Origin: Diphasiastrum complanatum
Taxonomy: Eukaryota; Streptophyta; Lycopodiopsida; Lycopodiales; Lycopodiaceae
Assembly (NCBI GenBank): GCA_029204225.1
Contig: CM055092.1
Coordinates: forward strand, 74,130,857 to 74,194,856
Length of the DNA: 64,000 bases
Direction: 5' to 3'
Shown: positions 56,770 through 64,000 of the stretch, in pieces
Position numbering within the stretch: position 1 is the stretch's first letter
Layout: each line of letters starts with the position of its first letter
Notes under the pieces: generated by a model
Databases searched by the model: none
What the model was told of the DNA's origin: nothing
The model's input: only the letters and a program-made list of their open reading frames with translations
Translations under genes and position numbers: made by a program

Positions 56770-58095
56770 GGACTTCTATGTTTTTGTGCTCCTAGATCTT
56801 GTTGTCCTCTTGGAGGTGGTCCTAAGAGTGCCAACTGTGGTTGAGGTTCATGTCTAGGTTGTCTGGGCAACTCTTGTATATGGACTTGGTTGTTTCGTGG
56901 TTGGTAGTGCGTGTGTTGGTTCTGTGAAACAAACGGTTGTCGAGGAGGTTGATAATGTCCTCATGACTGGTTGTGAGACTAGTTCCTCAGATTATAATAG
57001 CAATAAAGAGATGTATGCCCCGTAGATGTCACATTTGATCAAGGAAGTATCTGGGATTGGCTGGTATGAAGGGCACTCATTGCTAGTGTGAGCACCTTGA
57101 CAGTGAGGGCACCATGTGTTCTCTCGTCTATGGTGGATTTGGCCAATGGGTAACTGACCTGGCATCGAACTCTGGATAGACTTAAGAGTGTTTTGAAACT
57201 CTTTCGTGAGTTTCTCCATCTGTTGTTGGTGTTGCTGGTTAAGCAACTCCATCTGTGTTTTCCACAACTGTTCTCAAGTTTTGTCGTTTGGTTGAGCTTC
57301 TTGGACAGCACGATGTGCTCTCCGTTCATGTGGTTCATCGACATCTCAGCCCTCATCCTCCTCCCGAATGGCATCAGACATGGCTTGTTTCAATGATGTG
57401 TATTCATCATTGGAGCAAAGTTCACGTCGTATCCATCATGGAAGTCCAACGAGGAACCAAATTATGAGCATAGACTCAGTGGGTTGCTCTTGTACCTGAC
57501 TTTTAAATCTTTTAAATCGTTCAATATAGTCACGAACTTTTTGGTCTTTTGTCATTTTGATGTAACTTAGTTTGACAAAAGGATTTTCGATCAAGCGAAA
57601 AGGCTTGAAGCATTTGATGAATGCCTCCTTCAAGAGTGACCAGTCTTGTTTATCTTCACGATCAAGGTTAAAAAACCATTCTTGTGCTTGATTGATCATG
57701 GTCATCGAGAAGATTTGTACCATGGCGTCTGGTGATGTTTCGCCATAGACATCACATGCATTTTCAAAGACTTGAAGAAATCTTTGAGGATCAGTGTTAC
57801 CGTCGTACTTAGGTAAAGCTAGATTTGGAGTACATTTTTCATTTTGTGAAACATTATTTGCAAAAGCTCTGTTTAAGTGAGCTCGTGCATGTGAAGATTC
57901 GGCAGCATGAAAATGTGGTCGATCATATGGAGCTTCGAAACGCATGGGTTACCATCTATCGAATGGGTTGGTGGATGGCTCTTGGACTTGGGATTTCATC
58001 CTGGAATACCTATTAAATCGAGCCTGTTTGGTTGATGGTGAGACCATCTCTGGTGGATAGTCCTCTGTGGAATTCGGATCGTAAGGACGATCCAT
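56770..58095 (-). pseudogene. Ty3/gypsy gag, antisense, with zinc knuckle
   Basis: ATG at 58095 opens MDRPYDPNSTEDYPPEMVSP. After a TAG at about 57949 a 169-codon frame has the gag core: LPKYDGNTDPQRFLQVFENA, AQEWFFNLDREDKQDWSLLK, F-I-K-C-F-K-P-F-R, and KVRDYIERFKRFKSQVQE. A frameshift near 57436 leads to a Gln-rich coiled-coil-like segment (LNQQHQQQMEKLTKEFQNTL) and the zinc knuckle CPHCQGAHTSNEC (57140-57100 region). A Pro/Gln-rich tail runs to about 56770. Protease and RT do not follow, so the element is 3'-truncated. It belongs with the leader and LTR at 58.1-61.4 kb on the same strand. Confidence 0.85.
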
Positions 58096-59774
58096 AACAC
58101 TTTAGAGTACCTTGGAAATGTGAACATAGGTCTCTTGGACTCTTTGGTAATTTAACTTGTTGGAATCGTTGTTCGGAATGTGGTTTCTACGGTTCCATGG
58201 TGGATGCAATTGAAATGCGACCAGTTTGCGGTTGATACGACTGAATGCAGTGGAACGGTTGAATGCGGTCTATTAAGAATTACGGTGGTGCAGTTAGAAT
58301 GTGGCTATTTGTGGTTGAATGCTTATTGTTGCGGTTGATTGTGGTTTGAATTGGTGTGCTTGCATTGTAATGCGGTCTAATGCGGTTTCCATGGGTCAAG
58401 GATTGATGTGATGGGATTGCGGTTGCTACGGTTCAAGACGGTCGCTACGATAGCTGGGAGGCGGTTGCTACCGTTGTAAGAGTGGAGGTGGTGTGATTGC
58501 AGTGAATACGATAGTTGCGGTGCTATTGTTGGCGATGGTTGTGGCTCAACACGATCACTATGGTGTAACATAGTTGTTTGCGATGGCTACAGCTCAAGAT
58601 GGTTGCTACAGTTGTAAGGTGGTCGCAATGGTTGTAGTGTGGTTGAAATACGAGCTGATTGTGGTTTAGTGCGAGTGGGATGGTTCACGGGAGTGGCAGG
58701 TGAATACGGTATATTTGTGGTCGCTACGGTGCAAGGGTCGACCCTACGGCTGTAATGTGGTGGCTAAGGTTGTACTATAGTCGTTATGGCTCAATGCAGA
58801 TGCAGGCCTGTGTCGTTGCTCTCGTTTACAATGGTGCAGCTTGTGGTTCATGTGGATTGTCAGATAGATTGTCGATTCAAGCTGAGGACCTGATGTATGT
58901 TGTGCTCGTCAGTTCTGATTGTCGTTGGAAAGTTCTGTGGTCTAGCATGGATGTGGTCCAGTTGAGATTGTGAGAAATCCCTTTGGTCGAAATGGATCCA
59001 GACCCTCCGGTGGAGAGTTGATCAAAACTCTTCGGTCGAGATGTGATAAAATCTCTTCGGTCAAGATTTAAGTGTTGGGCTTCGGCTGAGATTTGACAGA
59101 GCGCTTCTGCTCTGGTCGAGATTTGAAGGAGTGCTTCGGCTTCGGTTGAGATTTCAAAGAGGATGTCGGTTGAGATCTAAGTGAGGCCTTTGGCTCCAGT
59201 TGAGATTTAACAAGAAGCCTTTGGCTTCAATTGAGGTTTAATTCGGTTGAGATGGGAGTGATGGGCTCCGGTTGAGGTTTGAGAAAATGCTTTGGTTGAG
59301 ATCTGAAGGAGCACTTCGGCTCCGGTTGAGATTTAACAGAAAGTCTTCGGTTGAGATTTAAACTGAATGCTTCAGTCGAGATCAGGACTTAAGACTCCGT
59401 TTGAGATTTAACAGGAAGCCTTCGGTCGAGATTTAACAGAAAGTATCGGCTGAGTTGCGACGGAAGGTCTATGAAGGCTCGGTCGAGATCTGATCGATGA
59501 GCGTCGGTTGAGGTGTAACTCAGGACATGGAAGGTTTTTTTAGTAGGGGCTCGGTCGAGAGTTGGTTTGTAGCGGTCCGGTCCAGACGAAAGTCGTGGAG
59601 CTCGGCTTGGTAAGGAGCATGAAGCCTCGGTCAAGAACTGAGCTGCACGTTGGTCAGGACCAAAGTGGCGAGCTCTGTAATGAACGTGGGAGACCTCAGA
59701 GCGATGGTTTTGCAGCACAAATGGAAATGGTGTGGCTTGGTTTAGTGTCTGTGTAGCTGCGGAATGGCGCCAAA
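58096..59774 (-). mobile_element. Gypsy 5' leader with two tandem-repeat arrays
   Basis: Between the LTR (59775) and gag start (58095), this minus-strand leader holds two arrays. At about 58190-58900 lie degenerate units around GGTTGCTACGGTTG and AATGCGGT. At about 58976-59520 lie units of about 25-35 bp around CGGTTGAGATTTAA, often preceded by GGCTTC or GGCTCC. The primer-site word TTTGGCGCCATT (minus strand) is at 59763-59774. No conserved protein is encoded; open frames here are short. Confidence 0.7.
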
Positions 59775-61422
59775 TGTTCACAGATTTCCATTGGATCTAT
59801 GAACATGGTTTTTCTTCTTATCTCTTTGTTACTTATGTAGGTTATAGTTCTTATGGCAATGGCGCCAAATATTCACAGATTCTCACTGGATTTGTGAACA
59901 CGGTTTTTCTTCTTATCTCTTTGTTACTTCTGTAGGTTACAGTTCTCACGGTTTGGTCTTCTTATTAGAACGATTTCCAAGCGAAAGCGTATTCTCAAAT
60001 TACAATGAGTATTCCCCAGCCTGTCAGAGGGGAGAGACAGATTCGTTAGTCATCTACATGCAAAAACAAGCCATGCAACCAGTTCTAGCTCAAATAGATC
60101 AGCGTTCTGAATCAAGGAGCAATTTACAGTCTATCTACTAAAAATTAGGGAGCAAACAATGACAAGATTAAACTACTCAGCAAGAAACAAGAAACAAGAA
60201 AACTAGATTCCTAACAACACTCTAGCAATCCAAGAATTAAGAAACACCCATTTCTTGATGCTTAGAATGCCCAAGAACAATCAAGAACTGAAATGTAAGA
60301 AAATATGCAAGATCTACACTAACAATTCCAACCTATTTAGTTTACTTGAATGCTGATTCCTACATTAAACCACAAACAAGAAATGAAATCTAATCCACAA
60401 CTAAAAGCAAGAGAGTAAGCAAGAAATCTAGTTAATCCATCACACAAAAGAAATCAAAGCATGCTCATAGAAACTTCACTCAAGAACATTGCCATGAACA
60501 AGGAGCTTAGCAATCATCAAGAACTCGTGGAAGTTCTTCTTTATTCACTCAAAAGAACTTGACAATACATTCAAAGCTCCCTCACAAGAGAGGGGGGGCT
60601 TAAATAAGCAAGAGGGCTGCCCATGTGGAGCCCAAGTGGCAATTCGCATTGTCTCTCACTTCGTATTTTAGGGGAAGTGATTTCCTCTCACTTCACAAAC
60701 TCTAGAAAGGGGCTGGGAACGTTCCTCATTCAAAATAGACGACCTTCGAAATTTTCTCTCCTCACATTTTTTGCAAGAAAAGCCGAAGGTGTCTGTAAAA
60801 ATGCGAAGGTGCCCTTAAAAAGATGAAGGTGTCTTTAAAACAATTTAACTCATGAAAATAGATGATCTTTGGGAATTTTCTCTCTCTTTGCATTTTTCAG
60901 AAAAATGCAAAAAAGTCGAAGGTGTTAAAAACAGTTAAACTTTTGAATTGTGCATGAGTTGAACTTTCGAACTATGTAAGTGTCTCATTTCGGGAAAATG
61001 TGAAAAAGCCAAAGCTGTTGAAAATGTAGTTCATTTCTGCAGACTATTGCGACACTTAGTGTATTTCTGCAGACTATTGTGCCACTTAGTGTATTTCTGC
61101 AGACTTGTTCTAAATGCTAATTTGTGGAAGTCCTTGAAGATGGCCAAGTCTTCAATGACTTCAAGCTATTAAACTTAACATTTGAACTTGAAATAATGAC
61201 AGGATTGGTTACCCTTTGTTGGAGATCAGCCGAAAGCCCGTTTGTAGACGTTCTTCAAATAGTTTGGATGTCTAAGTTATGATTCGTGCAGGTATTAGAT
61301 GAGCAGACATAGAACCCAAAATAGGTTTCACCTGACCCTAGATCAATGATCAATAAATGTGCAAAAAGAGTCTTGAAAATAAAAATTAGTCATTCACAAA
61401 GGAGGCAATTGTGGTTCCAACA
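59775..61422 (-). mobile_element. 5' LTR of the antisense gypsy element
   Basis: On the minus strand it starts TGTTGGAACCACAATTGCC (from 61422) and ends ...CTGTGAACA, directly before TTTGGCGCC, giving 1648 bp with TG...CA ends. TTATTTAAGCC at about 60600-60610 (minus strand) is a likely TATA box. The last 95 bp and the primer-site word are duplicated in tandem (a second TTTGGCGCCATT at 59858-59869). An inverted copy of its end lies at 1-311. Confidence 0.7.
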
Positions 61423-61554
61423 GAGCTCCTATCAGTGAGTCATGACTAGCTCCGACTTCAAAGTGCTCAAAGTCTCTAACATCCTCGACTTTCCGGATCC
61501 ACAATAGCTACAACAGAGTTTTCCAGAGATGCAAAGTTGAAGGAACCACAACAG

Positions 61555-62735
61555 TGGGTATCAGAGCTAGCAACATCAACGATTCACACATTAGGATGTG
61601 GACCTCGAAGATTCACCGACCAAAGGTGACTCTCACCAACAGTGGTATCAGATTTGCAAGGCTCAATCAGAGCCTCATCACTAAGACTATGGCTTCCATA
61701 CATAGCATTCAATCGAAGATCTGCACAGTGCTTGAAGCAGACGGGTCGAATTTCTTGGCCTGGAAGGTAAAGACTTCACTCATACTCAGAGAAGAAGTGT
61801 TATGGCCATGGGTCGACGACACCGAAGAGATGCCAGCCAGCACATGCAAGGAACTTCGAGAGTGGAAAGAGAAGAACGACAAAGCAGTAGTTGTCATCTC
61901 CTCTTTCATCGAAGATAACACCATTGACTTCGCATCAATCTCTAATGCTAGAGAGATATGGGATGCAGTCACAAGCATATTTCAGACCAAGTCACAAAAT
62001 TAGATAATGCATCTAGAAGATTAGCTCACCTACCTCAGATGGGATGGCAAGGATCTCACCAGCTTCATCAAGAAGATGAAAAACCTGTTCCTGCCATTAC
62101 GCACAAGAGAAGTAGCTCAACTACCTGTTACATTCCCTACCAAGATCTTTCTAGACTACCAGAACCCTGCAAGCTAAAGATCTTGACATGACCTTCGACA
62201 AAGCAGTTATCGCCATCAAGCAAAAAGTTGAAGCCAGAGAGCACTATGATGACAAAGTCGAGTCCGACCAAGCTCTCTATAGCAACAAAGACCAGTCAAA
62301 GAAGAAGGCTTATCCTAAGAGGGAGTCGACAAGAAGGCATGACCGAAGTCAACAGAAAGAGAGAGATCAAGAAGGTAGATTGAAAGGAAGGAGCAAGCAG
62401 CAAGACAACGACAAAAGGACATGCAATAGATGCAGTCGTGAAGGCCACACAGTGGACCGTTGGCTGAACCCAAAAATCAAGTGCATACACTGTCACAAGA
62501 AGGGACATGCAGCCATGGATTGCTGCCACAATTCAGGGAATAAGAAATCTCAGAGAGTAGAAAGGAGAGTTCTAACAACACATCACATGTAGAGGAACAA
62601 GAATTCTCCAAGATGGCTAAAGAACGTGCAAGCGAAAATTCAGCTGCTTACTTATGCACATATGTATGTGCTACTTCCTCAACCGACTTCCAAGGAGTCA
62701 TTCTTGATTCTGGTGCAACATCACATTTGTTACTG
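61555..62735 (+). mobile_element. Copia element (5' part), same family as at 15.5 kb
   Basis: A primer-site-like GGGTATCAGAGC (61556-61567) is followed by gag from ATG 61690. It ends within the protease at VILDSGATSHL (about 62698-62735), where antisense LTR-like sequence begins. The gag of this element and that at 15517-16128 share most residues in the basic linker and zinc knuckles. The left LTR end could not be delimited. Confidence 0.8.
61690..62592 (+). pseudogene. Copia gag with decayed double zinc knuckle
   Basis: The N-terminal frame 61690-62003 has LEADGSNFLAWKVKTSLILR and SISNAREIWDAVTSIFQTKS, the standard copia gag N-terminal pattern. Stops and frameshifts between 62003 and 62188 interrupt the capsid. 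A second frame (62188-62592) has MTFDKAVIAIKQKVEAREHY, a basic linker, CNRCSREGHTVDRW (first knuckle lacking its last Cys) and CIHCHKKGHAAMDC (intact). A frameshift after 62590 precedes the protease start. Not functional. Confidence 0.82.
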
Positions 62736-63346
62736 TCAATTTTCAGAGAAAAAAGACAAATATGATTGTATTATCAATCATTAAGAGTTATTGGTTGCTT
62801 AATTCAAAGATCTATCAAGTTCTAAGTGTTAGATCTTGATCTAGATGCTTTACACTATGATTTAATCAAGAGCAATGGATCAAATGATCAAAAACATGGA
62901 TGGGAGGCCTCACACGTGTGGAGGATAGTACCAGTACGACCTGTTTACAGAGAGTAAAGTACATTAGCTTACAAATGCATTTCAATAATAAAAACTCAAG
63001 ACAAATGTGGAAATCACAACAAAACTAGAATTTGCCAATGTCACATCAACTTGTTATTGATTTGGTTGATCCCTTTATAGATTAAGTACATCCACGACCT
63101 GCGTACTATCCAAAAAGCCTTCACATGTGTGAAGAGTGCCTAGTCATCCATATCCACCAATGGGAGCCATATGTGCTCATTTCTCAAAGTTGACTATTCT
63201 CTTTTCTTCCACATTTATAGGAATATTCCCTATAAAATAGGATCTAATGGAGTCTTCCTATCTTATCTTCTAGAAGCTTATCCACATTGTGAATGGTATT
63301 TTGACATGTGTGAGTAATAACTCATTCACATGGAAGTCCAATCTAT
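62736..63346 (-). mobile_element. Antisense LTR-like sequence, end of a copia element
   Basis: This directly follows (on the minus strand) the integrase frame ending at 63347 and ends where it interrupts the plus-strand copia protease. CTATAAAGG on the minus strand at about 63076-63084 could be a TATA box. Symmetric ACACGTGT and CACATGTGTGA words occur. The LTR ends were not resolved because the other LTR is outside the window. Confidence 0.5.
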
Positions 63347-64000
63347 TTACACAAAGTCTGACCAATTTGACCATTGACAACTTGTAACTTTGAGATTCAT
63401 CATATATAAGACATCCTTGCTAGCTTTTACTTTCTTTGAAATAGGATCAAATATCCTATATCCTTTGCTATTTTCACTATAGCCTACAAATGTTCCTTTG
63501 AAGGAAGTTGCATCTTCTTTCCTTTTTGTTTCCGAAGGAATGTGGACATAACATATACATCCAAACACTTTAAAATCTTTTACATTGGGCTTATTGCCAA
63601 ACAAAGCTTGAAATGGTGAGATCCCACCAATAGCACTACTAGGAAGCCTATTACATAAGTAGTTAGCACAAGTTATGGCCTCCCCCCAAAAAGTGATGGG
63701 TAGAGATGCATCAAGTCTTAAAGACTTTTCACATTCACAAAGACTCCTATTTTGCCTCTCAGCCACCCCATTATGTTGGGGGGTGTAAGGACAAGTGAGT
63801 TCTCTCTCAATGCCTTTGATCTCACAAAAGTCTCTCATCTTGTTGGAGATATACTCTCCTCCATTATCACATCTTAGAACTTTAATGCAAGAACTAAGTT
63901 GCTTTTCCGCTAGAGACTTAAACTTTACAAAAGCTTCATATACAAGGCTTTTCTTAGGCAATAATTCAATCCAAGTGTATCTAGTACAATCATCTATAAA
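63347..64000 (-). pseudogene. Ty1/copia integrase core, antisense, cut by window end
   Basis: The frame enters at the window edge with FIDDCTRYTWIELL and continues with CDNGGEYISNKMRDFCEIKG, TPQHNGVAERQNR, and SPFQALFGNKPNVKDFKVFG with KGTFVGYSENSKGYRIFDP. The second Asp (DNGGEY) and the Glu (NGVAERQNR) of the D-D-E triad are intact. After the post-integrase segment the frame stops at 63347, and LTR-like sequence follows instead of RT. The element therefore lacks RT and RNase H here. The first Asp region lies outside the window. Confidence 0.85.

Overview
The window is nuclear DNA of a seed plant, most likely an angiosperm with a mid-sized to large, repeat-rich genome. Three split or single-copy host genes of recognisable plant families sit in AT-rich DNA that is otherwise mostly broken transposable elements. 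Introns are long (up to 5.8 kb) and contain element insertions. The species cannot be named from the sequence.

Host genes. (1) 3839-12998 (+): a six-exon gene for a 412-residue two-RRM, glycine-rich hnRNP-like RNA-binding protein, resembling Arabidopsis At3g13224. (2) 26861-32360 (+): a five-exon gene for a 131-residue Alba-family nucleic-acid-binding protein, resembling At2g34160. (3) 44450-43398 (-): an intact, uninterrupted reading frame for GDP-mannose 4,6-dehydratase (GMD/MUR1 family, 350 residues). The first two act on RNA or nucleic acids and the third in GDP-L-fucose synthesis. They look like ordinary neighbours, not a cluster with a joint function.

Layout. 0-3.3 kb: LTR fragment, Ty1/copia RNase H relic, diverged direct repeats. 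3.3-14.4 kb: hnRNP gene; its introns hold a minisatellite, a hAT-type MITE with a perfect 8-bp target duplication, a Ty3/gypsy gag relic and a GC-rich fold-back. 14.5-18.3 kb: GA-rich block, G-box-rich tandem repeat, decayed copia element. 18.3-22.9 kb: long direct repeats, GA microsatellites, an internally deleted copia element with both LTRs and a primer-binding site. 26-33 kb: Alba gene, with an inverted LTR and an antisense gypsy integrase relic in intron 1. 34-41 kb: antisense copia pol carrying a SINE insertion, a CACTA (En/Spm) transposase relic interrupted by a retroelement piece, another copia fragment, and a perfect hairpin. 43.4-45 kb: GMD. 46-53 kb: two copia-type elements in opposite orientation, the second with a 1.1-kb LTR. 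53.3-55.3 kb: antisense DUF7869-type gene relic invaded by gypsy integrase. 55.3-61.4 kb: large inverted repeat, gypsy leader, antisense gypsy gag, repeat-rich leader and a 1.65-kb LTR. 61.5-64 kb: copia gag of the same family as at 15.5 kb, cut by an antisense copia integrase that runs off the window.

No rRNA gene, CRISPR array or functional tRNA gene was seen. Exon borders were read by eye from GT/AG sites, frame continuity and family resemblance. No database search was run.
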